A stretch of 64,000 nucleotides of DNA from Longitalea arenae (GTDB lineage Bacteria; Bacteroidota; Bacteroidia; Chitinophagales; Chitinophagaceae): positions 620,001-684,000 of the forward strand of contig NZ_JAFFJX010000002.1 of assembly GCF_016924755.1 (NCBI RefSeq). The letters run 5' to 3'. The translations under genes and the position numbers were made by a program. The notes beneath the pieces were generated by a model. That model saw nothing but the letters and a program-made list of their open reading frames with translations. It was not told the DNA's origin and did no database searches. Every line of letters starts with the position of its first letter. Positions within the stretch are counted from its first letter, which is position 1. This document shows, in pieces, positions 9,818-19,237 of the stretch.

Positions 9818-12748
9818 ATGTTCAAACTTTTTAAATATACACTGGGCTGCCTTGTTTTGATAACTGGCACAGCAGCGATAAACAAGGTCCTGGCGCAACA
9901 GGGCGTACAGCCGGCAAGGGCAGCCCTGGATTCCATAATAAATATCAAACCTCTTGAATCGGTTCACCTTGGTTATACGATGCCTAAAAGAACAGCGGTG
10001 ACAGGCGCCGTTTCGGTGGTGCCTGAAAGCCGGATCAAAGAGCTGGCGCCGGTGAGCATCGATGCCCTTTTGCAGGGACAGGCTGCCGGTGTGCGCGTCG
10101 TAAATATCTCCGGAGCACCGGGGGCTGGCGCATTGGTGAATATCCGCGGTGTTAGTACCGTTAATGGTGGCTCGCAACCGCTGTATATTGTGGATGGCAT
10201 ACCGGTAAAATCGTACCGGTTTGCGGGAGCACTGGCAAGGAATGCCGATAACAATCCGCTCGCCGATCTCAACCCCGACGATATTGCTTCCATAACTGTT
10301 TTAAAAGACGGCCATGCCACTGCCTTGTATGGTATGCGCGGCGCCAATGGCGTGGTGATTATTAATGCTTATGGCGGTACTTCGGGTAAGACCTACCTTG
10401 ATTTTTCAGGTTATACAGGGGTGATGCAGGCGCCTGAACCACTACCGGTGCTGGATGCAGCTTCATACCGGGAGTATACGCTCGAAAAAGAAAGGGCCAA
10501 AGGATTGTCGCAAGCCGACATCGACAATGGCATTGGCCGTTATTTATTGCTTAACACCCCCGCGAGCCAGCTCGAACGCTATAACAACAATACCCACTGG
10601 CAAAAACAGGCATTGCAAACGGGCAGGTTCAATAATTACCATCTTACTTTGCGGGGCGGTGATGCAGTGGCTAAATATTCCCTGCAGGTTGGCTATACCA
10701 ATCAAACCGGTATTATAAAGAACAGCGGCTTCGAACGGTTCAGTACCCGTTTTAACCTCGATTATAAAGTGGGCCGGAAATTAAGTTTCCTGAATACCCT
10801 TTCCTACACCCGCACCAATAGAAAGCTCAAAGAAGAGGGGAATGCTTTTAATACGAACCCGCTTTACCTGTCAGCGCTGAAAAGTCCTACCCTCACTGCT
10901 TTTCAACAGAGCCCGGAAGGAGAAGACCTGCGCGATGTGGACAGTGCAGATTATGCCGGCCGCAATAACCCGTATGCAGTTATCAACCGGTTGAATAATG
11001 AAAGCAATACCAATCGTATCCTGGGAAGAATAACCGGCCAATACACATTTTCGCCAAACCTGAATCTTCGGATAGCCATTGCGGGAGATTACTTCCGCCT
11101 GGATGAAACGCGTTTCCGGCCAGCGGCCGGTTTTGCACCCGAAGCTTATATTATCCGTAGTTCATCGGCCGGAAAAAGTTATGAGCTGATGTTGATGAAT
11201 GAGAATACCCTGAATTATACAAAGGCGTCTGCTTCGGGCGACCATGTGATCGATGCGGTGCTGGGCAGCGCCTTTCAGTCTACAGCGCAGGATGCCAAGG
11301 TGGGGGTCTATGTGAATGCCACCTCCGATCAGTTTTCCGGTATCGGCTCTGCCAATGAAACGGATCCCAATCTTGATTCACTGGGAAGTTCTTCGCCCGC
11401 CTGGAAGCTATTGTCCTTTTTTGGAACAGCGCGGTATAAATATAAGAACCGGTATATCCTGGAAGCCAATCTCAGGGCTGATGGTTCAAGCCGTTTTGCC
11501 CGGGGAAAGCGCTGGGGTTATTTTCCTTCGGTAGCTGCTGCCTGGCGGATAGGGCAGGAGTCTTTTTTGCAAAACAGTAAGACCATCAGTGAACTAAAAC
11601 TGCGCACCAGTTATGGCATAACAGGCAACCAGGAAGTTGGTTACTACCATGCATTCAATGCATTTCTGCCTTCGCCCTATAATAATTATTCGGCGGTGCG
11701 CTTAGGTGTTTTAGGCAATCCAGATTTTCAATGGGAGAGAAGCAAACAATTCAACGCGGGACTGGACGCTGCCTTCTTTTCCGATCGTATCGGTTTTACC
11801 CTCGATCTGTATGTAAAGGAAACAGATCATTTGTTTCATACCATAAAGGTGCCGGGCATCAGTGGTTTTGAAAGATATGCGGTGAGTGAAGGTTCCATCC
11901 GCAACAAAGGGGTGGAGTTGACGCTGTCTGGAAAGATCTTAAGCGGAAAATTCTCCTGGCAAAGCAACCTGAGCGCTGCTTATAACAGGAATGAAATCCT
12001 GTCTGTACCGGATAAGCTGGATGCAGTGATCAGTTATGGCGATCATAGCAGTGTGGTACAGGCCGGTGGCGCAGTTGGCGCTTTTTACGGGTACAACGCA
12101 TTGGGGGTATATGCTAACAGCAGTGATGTAAGCCTCCGGAATGGCGTTCATAATACCAATCCGTTCCAGGGCGGCGATCTCATCTTTGAAGATGTAGACC
12201 AGAATGGCATTATTGATGAGGGCGACAGAAAGCTGATCGGCAACACGAACCCCGACTGGTATGGCGGATGGTACAATGTCTTTGCCTATAAAAGTTTTGA
12301 TCTCACCGTTTTTGTTGATTTTGCCGCAGGGAATGAGGTCTACAATGCGCAACGCGCTGCACTCGAATCGATGTCTACCTACGATAATCAGTCTACCGCC
12401 GTGCTGGGGCATTGGAGGAATGAAGGGGATATTACCAGTATGCCCCGTTTATTGCATGGAGATGCGGTTGGCAATACCCGTTTCTCAACGCGGTGGATCG
12501 AAGATGGTTCCTATGCCCGGCTAAAGGCGGTGACCCTGGGATATAATTTCCCATTGAAGGGCATTTTCAAAAATGTATTTAAAACGGCAAGGGTGCTGGT
12601 GACTGCACAGAACCTGCATACATTTTCGAACTATTCGGGCTTTAGTCCCGAAGTGGGCAGCATTACCAATCCCATGGTATACGGCGCCGACTATGGCAAT
12701 GCGCCGCCGTTAAAGACTTTTATGGCAGGCATCAAATTAGGACTCTAG
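9818..12748 (+). CDS. SusC-family TonB-dependent transporter lacking the usual N-terminal regulatory-like domain
   Basis: A 976-residue SusC, shorter than the others here (1056-1209). After the signal peptide (ending about residue 27, VLAQ) there are only about 35 residues before the pre-plug segment, so the carboxypeptidase-regulatory-like domain present in the other SusC proteins is missing. The plug is intact, with LLQGQAAGVRV and VNIRGVSTVNGGSQPLYIVDG, followed by LKDGHATALYGMRGANGVV. The barrel ends in GIKLGL. A DVDQNGIIDEGD motif is present in the C-terminal third. It partners the SusD at 12834. Sequence layout, including a KGLSQADIDN segment after the plug, resembles the SusC at 58065. 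Confidence 0.94.
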   Translation: MFKLFKYTLGCLVLITGTAAINKVLAQQGVQPARAALDSIINIKPLESVHLGYTMPKRTAVTGAVSVVPESRIKELAPVSIDALLQGQAAGVRVVNISGAPGAGALVNIRGVSTVNGGSQPLYIVDGIPVKSYRFAGALARNADNNPLADLNPDDIASITVLKDGHATALYGMRGANGVVIINAYGGTSGKTYLDFSGYTGVMQAPEPLPVLDAASYREYTLEKERAKGLSQADIDNGIGRYLLLNTPASQLERYNNNTHWQKQALQTGRFNNYHLTLRGGDAVAKYSLQVGYTNQTGIIKNSGFERFSTRFNLDYKVGRKLSFLNTLSYTRTNRKLKEEGNAFNTNPLYLSALKSPTLTAFQQSPEGEDLRDVDSADYAGRNNPYAVINRLNNESNTNRILGRITGQYTFSPNLNLRIAIAGDYFRLDETRFRPAAGFAPEAYIIRSSSAGKSYELMLMNENTLNYTKASASGDHVIDAVLGSAFQSTAQDAKVGVYVNATSDQFSGIGSANETDPNLDSLGSSSPAWKLLSFFGTARYKYKNRYILEANLRADGSSRFARGKRWGYFPSVAAAWRIGQESFLQNSKTISELKLRTSYGITGNQEVGYYHAFNAFLPSPYNNYSAVRLGVLGNPDFQWERSKQFNAGLDAAFFSDRIGFTLDLYVKETDHLFHTIKVPGISGFERYAVSEGSIRNKGVELTLSGKILSGKFSWQSNLSAAYNRNEILSVPDKLDAVISYGDHSSVVQAGGAVGAFYGYNALGVYANSSDVSLRNGVHNTNPFQGGDLIFEDVDQNGIIDEGDRKLIGNTNPDWYGGWYNVFAYKSFDLTVFVDFAAGNEVYNAQRAALESMSTYDNQSTAVLGHWRNEGDITSMPRLLHGDAVGNTRFSTRWIEDGSYARLKAVTLGYNFPLKGIFKNVFKTARVLVTAQNLHTFSNYSGFSPEVGSITNPMVYGADYGNAPPLKTFMAGIKLGL

Positions 12749-12833
12749 TGAATGCGGCTGGTACCTACTCGCCATCAGTCACTCGCCACCCGCTCTTACT
12801 AACCATTAAATAACCAATACTAAACTTTTAATA

Positions 12834-14405
12834 ATGAAGCTGCATATTAATAAGCTGTTGATCTTTGTTGCTTTCGTATTAGCCCTGGCAACAGCATCGT
12901 GTAAAAAGATCCTGGACCCTGATCCCAAAGATGTAATTCCCGCTGATGAATTCCCGAAAGACTTCTGGGATGCCGAGTTTATGTTACGTGGTGCATACCA
13001 GGCATTACAACCCATTGTTGAATACCGGTTCATATTGGGCGAAATGCGCGCCGATTGGGTGAAACCCGGGCCGGGCGCTGACAAAGACCTGCTGGAGCTG
13101 GCGAATCATTCGGTAACACCCGGTAACCGGTTCACGAACTGGAAGGTATTTTATGACCTGATCAACCGCGCCAATTATGTAATAGAAAATGTGCCGCGTG
13201 TGCCTGCCGATGCCAACAATTTTTCTCAATTTGAAAAGAACCAATATGTAGGGGAGGCCCGTTTCCTGCGGTCATGGGCTTATTTCAATCTCGTGATGAA
13301 TTTCGACTCGGTGCCGCTGGTGCTTACGGCCACCGACAATATCAGTAAAGTGCCTTATCTCTCCGCTACCCCGCAGGAAGTGATCCTGGACACCATTGAA
13401 GCCGACCTCATAAATGCATTGGCCACTACAGATATCATGGTATCGGTGCCAAACAGTTTTGAAGTGGGAAAACGGGTCAGTGAAGAACAAAGCCGTTTAC
13501 GGGTGACCAAAAAAACAGTCTGTGCATTACAGGCAGAAGTGTATTTATGGCGAGGAAAATATGCCCAGGCCGCAGCCGCCTGCAGCACCTATGAAACCGT
13601 GAATGGCGCCGGACCAGGCAACAGGGGCGACTGGTTCTCGATGTATCTTGGCGTATCGAACCAAAACCTGTTTGGTGAACCGATGTTTTTTGTTGCTTTC
13701 AATTTTCTGGGTCGCGAAATAAGTCCCTTGATGAAATATACATCCAATGATCCCGCATCGGGTGGCCTATATATGGTGGCGCCTTCCGATTCGGCCATCA
13801 AAACATACAATCCGAATTATCCGAACAGCGTAAGCACCAATAATGCCATTGATGAAATAGACAGGGGATTTGGGCGCTCCTATGCAGGCAGTGCGCCTTA
13901 TTATAACCGGCTTAAAAGCAGTCCGGTCATCTGGAAGTACCTTGGCCTGGGCACGGTAACGCCCAGTACCATCGATGTGCCACCGAATGTACGGGCGCCT
14001 TATCAAAGTGAAGCCAAATACCATATTTATCGCTTTGCAGATGTGTACTTGTTGTGGGCAGAAGCGCTTAACCGCCTGGGTGATAAAACAAATGCGATTG
14101 CCCGCATCAATGCGGTGCGCGACCGGGCGCGTATGCCGGCGCCGGCGGTAACAGTTAATTCAACCACGGAACAGATTGAAGATTATATTCTGCGCGAACG
14201 CGGGCTGGAGCTTGGTTTTGAAGGTAGACGCTGGTACGACCTCATGCGTTTTGCGCGGCGGGGCCGGCCCGAACTGCTGGTGAATGCAGTTAAAAAGCGG
14301 GCGCCCCTGCCGTTACATGCACATATAGAATCAACGCTAATAAATCCGAAGAACTGGTATTTGCCTTATAATGCGGAAGAGAAAAGGTTGAATCCTAATT
14401 TATAA
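12834..14405 (+). CDS. SusD/RagB-family surface glycan-binding lipoprotein
   Basis: A 523-residue SusD with lipobox TASC (Cys23) followed by KKILDPDP. The helical TPR scaffold shows GEARFLRSWAYFNLVMNF (~residues 142-160) and the C-terminal half has LRERGLELGFEGRRWYDLMR and the ending NPKNWYLPYNAEEKRLNPN. It forms a pair with the SusC upstream (85-base gap, containing only a loose ACTCGCCA-type duplication). Its N-terminal half (RFILGEMRAD) resembles the SusD at 61265 (RYIILNELRGD), in line with the duplicated operon layout. Confidence 0.95.
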   Translation: MKLHINKLLIFVAFVLALATASCKKILDPDPKDVIPADEFPKDFWDAEFMLRGAYQALQPIVEYRFILGEMRADWVKPGPGADKDLLELANHSVTPGNRFTNWKVFYDLINRANYVIENVPRVPADANNFSQFEKNQYVGEARFLRSWAYFNLVMNFDSVPLVLTATDNISKVPYLSATPQEVILDTIEADLINALATTDIMVSVPNSFEVGKRVSEEQSRLRVTKKTVCALQAEVYLWRGKYAQAAAACSTYETVNGAGPGNRGDWFSMYLGVSNQNLFGEPMFFVAFNFLGREISPLMKYTSNDPASGGLYMVAPSDSAIKTYNPNYPNSVSTNNAIDEIDRGFGRSYAGSAPYYNRLKSSPVIWKYLGLGTVTPSTIDVPPNVRAPYQSEAKYHIYRFADVYLLWAEALNRLGDKTNAIARINAVRDRARMPAPAVTVNSTTEQIEDYILRERGLELGFEGRRWYDLMRFARRGRPELLVNAVKKRAPLPLHAHIESTLINPKNWYLPYNAEEKRLNPNL

Positions 14406-14470
14406 GGTCATTTTTACAATTAACAGCCGGGTCTTGCAGCCAGGCTGGCAAAAAATCAGTAGATTGAAAT

Positions 14471-16045
14471 ATGAAAATAACAATTGCCTGCTTATTGCTA
14501 TTTACCATGCCAGCCCTGTTTGCACAATTACCGGCCCAGCGCAAACAGGCAGAGAACCCGGTCATTTTTGCCGATGTGCCCGATATGGCTATGATCCGTG
14601 CAGGGGACTCTTATTATATGAGCAGTACCACCATGCATATGAGTCCGGGCGTACCCATTATGCGATCAAAAGACCTCGTAAACTGGACCCTGGTAAATTA
14701 TGCATACGATACCCTGGCCAATGTAGATGAGCTGAACCTGGAAAACGGTAAAAGCACTTATGGCCGCGGTTCCTGGGCCAGCAGCCTCCGCTATCATAAC
14801 GGTATGTACTATGTGACCACCTTTGCCCAAACAACCGGCAAAACCTATATCTATACAACGAAAGATATAGAAAAGGGCCCCTGGAAAGCAGCTGCTTTCA
14901 AACCTTCCTATCACGATCATTCTTTGTTCTTTGATGACGATGGCCGCGTGTACCTGGTCTATGGCGGTGGCAAATTGAAATTGGTAGAGCTCAATGCCGA
15001 TCTGTCCGGGGTTAAGCCGGGTACAAGCGAACAGGTGATCATTGAGAATGCCAGTGCGCCCGCAGGAAATAATATCGGGCTTCATGCAGAAGGCTCCCAA
15101 TTGTTTAAAGTGAACGGCAAGTACTATTTATTTAATATAACCTGGCCCAAAGGTGGCATGCGCACGGTTGTCATTCACCGGGCGGATAAGATCACTGGTC
15201 CCTATGAAGGCCGCCTGGCGCTGCAGGATCTGGGGGTTGCCCAGGGCGGATTGATCGATACAAAAGAAGGTAACTGGTTTGCCTATTTGTTCCGGGATTA
15301 TGGCGCTGTTGGCCGTATTCCCTACCTGGTTCCGGTACAATGGGTGGATGGCTGGCCGGTGCTGGGAACAGCCGGTAAGGTGCCGGCAACACTCGATCTG
15401 CCTGCCAGCAAAGGCCTGATACCCGGTATTGTTGCCTCTGATGAATTCACCCGCAGGAAAGGCGACCGCCCATTACCGTTGGTTTGGCAATGGAACCACA
15501 ATCCAGATAACAGGAACTGGTCGCTTAAGGCCCGAAAAGGATTTTTGCGCCTGACTACCAGCCGCACCGATACTTCCTTTTTGCTGGCGAGGAATACGCT
15601 CACCCAACGTACAATAGGGCCGGCGTGCACCGGTTCAACGCTGATTGATGTAACTAATTGTAAAGACGGTGATTTTGCCGGATTGGCATTGTTGCAAAAA
15701 AGATACGGGCTGGTGGGTGTTAAAAATGATAATGGAGCAAAATCCATTGTAATGGTCAGCGCCGGATCGGATCAACCGGTAGAGGTACAGCGTATACCAC
15801 TTAAGCAAAATACAGTGTGGTTAAAAGCGGTTTGCAATTTCAGGGATCTGAAAGATATCGCTACTTTTTATTACAGTCTCGATGGAGCCAACTGGACACC
15901 CATTGGTTCTGCCCTGAAAATGACCTATACCTTACCTCATTTCATGGGTTACCGCTTTGGGCTGTTCAATTATGCCACGAAGGAAGCAGGCGGTTATGCC
16001 GATTTTGACTATTTCCGTATAACGGACAGTATTTCAGACCGGTGA
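14471..16045 (+). CDS. Secreted glycoside hydrolase family 43 enzyme
   Basis: A 524-residue GH43 with a Sec signal peptide (cleavage near residue 18, LFAQ) and no lipobox. The five-bladed propeller (~28-320) shows the expected acidic residues: Asp38 in DVPDMAMIR (general base), Asp in HDHSLFFDDDGR (pKa modulator, ~155) and Glu in LHAEGSQLF (general acid, ~205). A C-terminal beta-sandwich follows (~330-524, GLALLQKRYGLVGV...FDYFRI). GH43 enzymes of this layout are xylosidases, arabinofuranosidases or exo-acting relatives; the exact specificity cannot be read from sequence. It is the last enzyme gene of operon A, 65 bases after susD, and probably trims arabinose- or xylose-containing oligosaccharides in the periplasm. 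Confidence 0.9.
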   Translation: MKITIACLLLFTMPALFAQLPAQRKQAENPVIFADVPDMAMIRAGDSYYMSSTTMHMSPGVPIMRSKDLVNWTLVNYAYDTLANVDELNLENGKSTYGRGSWASSLRYHNGMYYVTTFAQTTGKTYIYTTKDIEKGPWKAAAFKPSYHDHSLFFDDDGRVYLVYGGGKLKLVELNADLSGVKPGTSEQVIIENASAPAGNNIGLHAEGSQLFKVNGKYYLFNITWPKGGMRTVVIHRADKITGPYEGRLALQDLGVAQGGLIDTKEGNWFAYLFRDYGAVGRIPYLVPVQWVDGWPVLGTAGKVPATLDLPASKGLIPGIVASDEFTRRKGDRPLPLVWQWNHNPDNRNWSLKARKGFLRLTTSRTDTSFLLARNTLTQRTIGPACTGSTLIDVTNCKDGDFAGLALLQKRYGLVGVKNDNGAKSIVMVSAGSDQPVEVQRIPLKQNTVWLKAVCNFRDLKDIATFYYSLDGANWTPIGSALKMTYTLPHFMGYRFGLFNYATKEAGGYADFDYFRITDSISDR

Positions 16046-16086
16046 TGGCGCGAAACAAATGTGCTATTCTTTTCAGGAAATGAGCC

Positions 16087-16686
16087 ATGGGTACCGTAAC
16101 TGCGCCGGTTATTTTTGTGCGGTATGCTTCTTATACCGGCAACATGAGAAATAATGTATTATTGGTTGTGCACACCGACAAAGAGCTGGTTCCTCTGTTG
16201 AACAAGTACCGGGGTACATACAATATTTATGTAGCCCGGAACATTACAGAAATGCAGCATGCGCTCGATCATGTAGCTATTCAACTGATCATCTGCAGTG
16301 AATGTGTGCCCTTCATTAAATTATCTGCCAGCGTTCAACCGGCGATGGCATTGCCAGCCATTGACTTCCGCAAGCAACTCGACGATTGTATTCTAAATAA
16401 CCTGCACAGGCATATGCTGAATGCAGATCTGCTGGCCAGGTTCATGAATATGAGCCGCCCTACCTTGTACCGGAAAATAAAAAACAGTACCGGCCGCACG
16501 CCCAATGAACTGATCGCACGGGCCCGCCTGAACCAGGCAGCCATGTTATTGGCTGCGGGCGACTACCGGGTATTTGAAGTTGCTAAAATGGTAGGGTTCA
16601 GTTCGGCCGGTACTTTTGGCAAAGCATTTCTCAAACTATTTAAGGTAACGCCTACGGAATATAAGCGGAAGCATTACAAGGTTTGA
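16087..16686 (+). CDS. Small AraC-type regulator with degenerate receiver-like N-terminus
   Basis: A 199-residue protein; a start at 16144 (MRNNVLLVV) is also possible and fits the first beta strand of a receiver better. Residues ~22-80 look like a shortened response-regulator receiver. The strand that should carry the phospho-acceptor Asp reads LIICSECVP, so Ser stands where Asp is expected. Residues ~95-199 are an AraC HTH_18 pair (LLARFMNMSRPTLYRKIKN and VFEVAKMVGFSSAGTFGKAF...TPTEYKRKH), as in the output end of Bacteroidetes hybrid two-component systems. It lies 41 bases after GH43 and is probably cotranscribed. It may be a detached, phosphorylation-independent output module. Its stop abuts the stop of the convergent GH43. 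Confidence 0.85.
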   Translation: MGTVTAPVIFVRYASYTGNMRNNVLLVVHTDKELVPLLNKYRGTYNIYVARNITEMQHALDHVAIQLIICSECVPFIKLSASVQPAMALPAIDFRKQLDDCILNNLHRHMLNADLLARFMNMSRPTLYRKIKNSTGRTPNELIARARLNQAAMLLAAGDYRVFEVAKMVGFSSAGTFGKAFLKLFKVTPTEYKRKHYKV

Positions 16687-18645
16687 TCATTTAAACCGGA
16701 TATGGCTGATATGAATATCACGCGGTGCAGCTGCCGGGAACTTCACGAATACATCGTGCCGCCCGCTTGCTTTTTTGATCTTACTGCTGAATGACTTCCA
16801 GGTATTCTTTTCTCCGGTTGCTGTTACAGGTATGGTAGCGATCAATTGACCGCTTTTGAGATCATCGAGCCAGATCTCCAGTTTTCCACCTTTGCTGGCA
16901 GTGGCCAGCACCTCAACCTGTGCCGGGCCGTTTTTCCCATGGCCCAGCTCAACGCCTGCGATCATCAGCCAGCCACCATGGGTTGAGTTATTGGTGACCG
17001 TATTGTTGCCGGTTTTCACGATCCCATAGTAATTGCTGTAACCGGTAGCAGGCAGGGCAGAAAACCCATCCTTGCAAATGAATTGGTCAAAATACGCTGA
17101 TCTGCCTTCGGCAAACAAGCCAATACTTGTGCCCACCCAGGAATTATAGGCTGGCTGTACTTTGTCTAAAGCCACGGAATTGATGGCTGCACCGAGGGAT
17201 GACCAGCTTTTGCCGTCCCGGCTATAATAGCCTGTTAGAGCATGCTCCTGTCTTTCCAGTTTCAACCAAACGGTATTTCCCAGGGTATTAGGAATGCTGC
17301 GAACAGCGGTGTCGAACCGGAAGATGATCTTTTTACCATTGTCATAACCACTATATAATTGAACGGTCAGTTTTTGATTTCCATTCGTGAGGTAGATCCC
17401 TGCTTTGCTTGCCGTGTCCCTTGCATCCAGCTCCACTTTCGTGACGGCAGCATAAAAATGATCTGTTTCTTTTTGAACCAGGTGGGCGCGGCTGGTATCG
17501 GGAATCAGTTGCAACCAGCCTTTCTTTGCCGTTAATGAATATTGGGTGGCTGCTTTTTTAGTCAGGAAATGCCACCATAATTGCAGGCTGTCTGTATCGA
17601 AAAGATCGGAATGAACGCTTCGCCATAAAATGCCTGTATTCAGGAGAGCCGGCCTTTGCAAGGGCGTGCTTACAGGCGCCAGGCCCCAGGGCCGGTCGCC
17701 TTCCCAGATCACGGGGTATAAAGAAGATTGCCGGCCCATGCCCGACCAGTCGTTGTCGCCCAGCCGCTCATAACTCTGTCCGATCGTCCACCAGCTGCCG
17801 TCGGCCAGTTGAAAAGGGGCCGAGATATGATTGGGGCTTCTGAAGCGTGCATGCGGGTCGGTGATGGGTTTAAAGAAATGACCGAGCCTTTCCCATTTGG
17901 TGGAATCGCTGGTTAAGGCGGATGCGCGTAAAACGTATTGACCGCCAGAAACGTCACCCGCCGGGAAGTAGTAATAGAAGCCATTGCGTTTGCACATCAC
18001 AGGTCCTTCCGCCCAGCTGTATTGTAATTGCGCATTGATCCAGTCGAGGTTGATCACGGTGTCGGTGAGCTGCCCGTCTTTGCCCAATGCCTGTAAGCGA
18101 TTGACTTTTTGTCCATTTTTGATCACCATATACGGCTTCCCGTCATCGTCTACAAAGATCGAATTGTCGTAACCCAGATTACCGGTAACCTCATTTGTTT
18201 TTACGGGTACGGGCTCCGACCATGGTCCATTGGGAGAATTCGCTTTGCAAAACCACTGACCGTGCGCGGAAAAATAGATCCAGTAAGAACCATAAAAGTA
18301 AGTGATGGCGCCCTGCCAGATGCCGGCCGATGGCCTGTCTGTTACCCAGGCTGCTTTTGCCGGGGGAAGAACCCGGCTGATCACTTCCCAATGCACCAGG
18401 TCTTTGGAATGATAGATGGGCAAATAGGGCGTAAAATGAAAACTGGATCCGCAATGGTAGAAATCATCGCCCACTTTTAAAACGGTGGGGTCGGGATGAT
18501 CGCCCGGCAGCACGGGGTTGACATAGGTTGATACTTCATGATAATAAGCGGAGGAATCTACAGCGGTATTCTGTGCATAGGCCATCGAATTGTTGAATAC
18601 ACTGCCGAGAAGTAGAATCCGGAATAGCTTGATCTTTCCACGCAT
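16687..18645 (-). CDS. Secreted GH43 with C-terminal beta-sandwich and CBM6-like module
   Basis: A 652-residue GH43. Signal peptide ends near residue 25 (AYAQ). Catalytic residues are readable: Asp52 in HPDPTVLK (base), Asp160 in GYDNSIFVDDDG (modulator) and Glu213 in WAEGPV (acid). The propeller (~42-345) is followed by the GH43-associated concanavalin-like sandwich (~355-515). The last ~130 residues (NNTVTNNSTHGGWLMIAGVE..., KGGKLEIWLDD, SGRHDVFVKF) match the layout of CBM6. Enzymes of this type are mostly beta-xylosidases or arabinofuranosidases. The gene is convergent with the AraC gene at zero spacing and divergent from HxlR. It has no operon partner on its own strand in the window. Confidence 0.9.
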   Translation of the reverse strand: MRGKIKLFRILLLGSVFNNSMAYAQNTAVDSSAYYHEVSTYVNPVLPGDHPDPTVLKVGDDFYHCGSSFHFTPYLPIYHSKDLVHWEVISRVLPPAKAAWVTDRPSAGIWQGAITYFYGSYWIYFSAHGQWFCKANSPNGPWSEPVPVKTNEVTGNLGYDNSIFVDDDGKPYMVIKNGQKVNRLQALGKDGQLTDTVINLDWINAQLQYSWAEGPVMCKRNGFYYYFPAGDVSGGQYVLRASALTSDSTKWERLGHFFKPITDPHARFRSPNHISAPFQLADGSWWTIGQSYERLGDNDWSGMGRQSSLYPVIWEGDRPWGLAPVSTPLQRPALLNTGILWRSVHSDLFDTDSLQLWWHFLTKKAATQYSLTAKKGWLQLIPDTSRAHLVQKETDHFYAAVTKVELDARDTASKAGIYLTNGNQKLTVQLYSGYDNGKKIIFRFDTAVRSIPNTLGNTVWLKLERQEHALTGYYSRDGKSWSSLGAAINSVALDKVQPAYNSWVGTSIGLFAEGRSAYFDQFICKDGFSALPATGYSNYYGIVKTGNNTVTNNSTHGGWLMIAGVELGHGKNGPAQVEVLATASKGGKLEIWLDDLKSGQLIATIPVTATGEKNTWKSFSSKIKKASGRHDVFVKFPAAAPRDIHISHIRFK

Positions 18646-18800
18646 AGGAAGTTTGTAATTTTTTCATTTGTGATCCGGTAAAACTCCGAAGAAAAAGGCT
18701 TGTGTACATGGCACAATTCGACGAATCTATGCGGCAAATGTTCAGAGTGGATGCCGCGGCTGATGAACCATAGGGAAAATTTTTTCCCTGTTGGTGCTGA

Positions 18801-18831
18801 TTTGCTGTGCGGTACATTATGTTTATTTTTG
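18801..18831 (+). promoter_or_regulatory. Bacteroidetes-type promoter of the HxlR gene
   Basis: TTTG at 18801-18804, then exactly 19 bases, then TATTTTTG at 18824-18831, matching the -33 TTTG and -7 TAnnTTTG consensus of the primary sigma factor of Bacteroidetes. Transcription would start a few bases downstream, about 10 bases before the ATG at 18849, giving a very short leader. It is the only full match I found in the window. Confidence 0.7.
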
Positions 18832-18848
18832 AGCCTAAATGTTTCTTT

Positions 18849-19235
18849 ATGTACGAGAGAAAAATTCCTGAATTGCTGGATTGTGGTTTGGCGGTGTCTG
18901 TGAAGGTGATCGGCGGAAAATGGAAGGCCTGGATCATCGATTGCATCCGGCGGGGGGTGCGCCGTCCGAGTGCTATTCATAAGGAAATGCATGAGGTGGC
19001 GCCCCGCATCATCAATATGCACCTCAAAGAACTGGAAGAATACGGTCTCATCTATAAAAAGATCTATGCTGAAATTCCGGCGCGGGTAGAGTACTGTTTT
19101 ACGGAAGTTGGTATTAGTATTTTACCGGTGGTAGATATCCTGGAAAAATGGGGCAATGAGAACAAGGAATATATTTACCGGAATAAAGAAAACTACCAGG
19201 CGGATACCTGTCCGTTCCACCGCAAAACAGCTTAG
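18849..19235 (+). CDS. HxlR-family winged-helix transcriptional regulator
   Basis: A 128-residue HxlR (DUF24) regulator. An in-frame ATG at 18807 would overlap the promoter just upstream, so I take the ATG at 18849 (MYERKIPELL). The core reads GLAVSVKVIGGKWKAWIID...LKELEEYGLIYKK...VEYCFTEVG, typical of the MarR-like HxlR fold with the conserved GGKW. A Cys at residue 12 occupies the place of the redox- or electrophile-sensing Cys of some HxlR members. Such regulators control neighbouring oxidoreductases; here the convergent dehydrogenase at 19388-20278 is a possible target. The stop codon is followed within 2 bases by a short tandem array. Confidence 0.88.
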   Translation: MYERKIPELLDCGLAVSVKVIGGKWKAWIIDCIRRGVRRPSAIHKEMHEVAPRIINMHLKELEEYGLIYKKIYAEIPARVEYCFTEVGISILPVVDILEKWGNENKEYIYRNKENYQADTCPFHRKTA

Positions 19236-19237
19236 AC

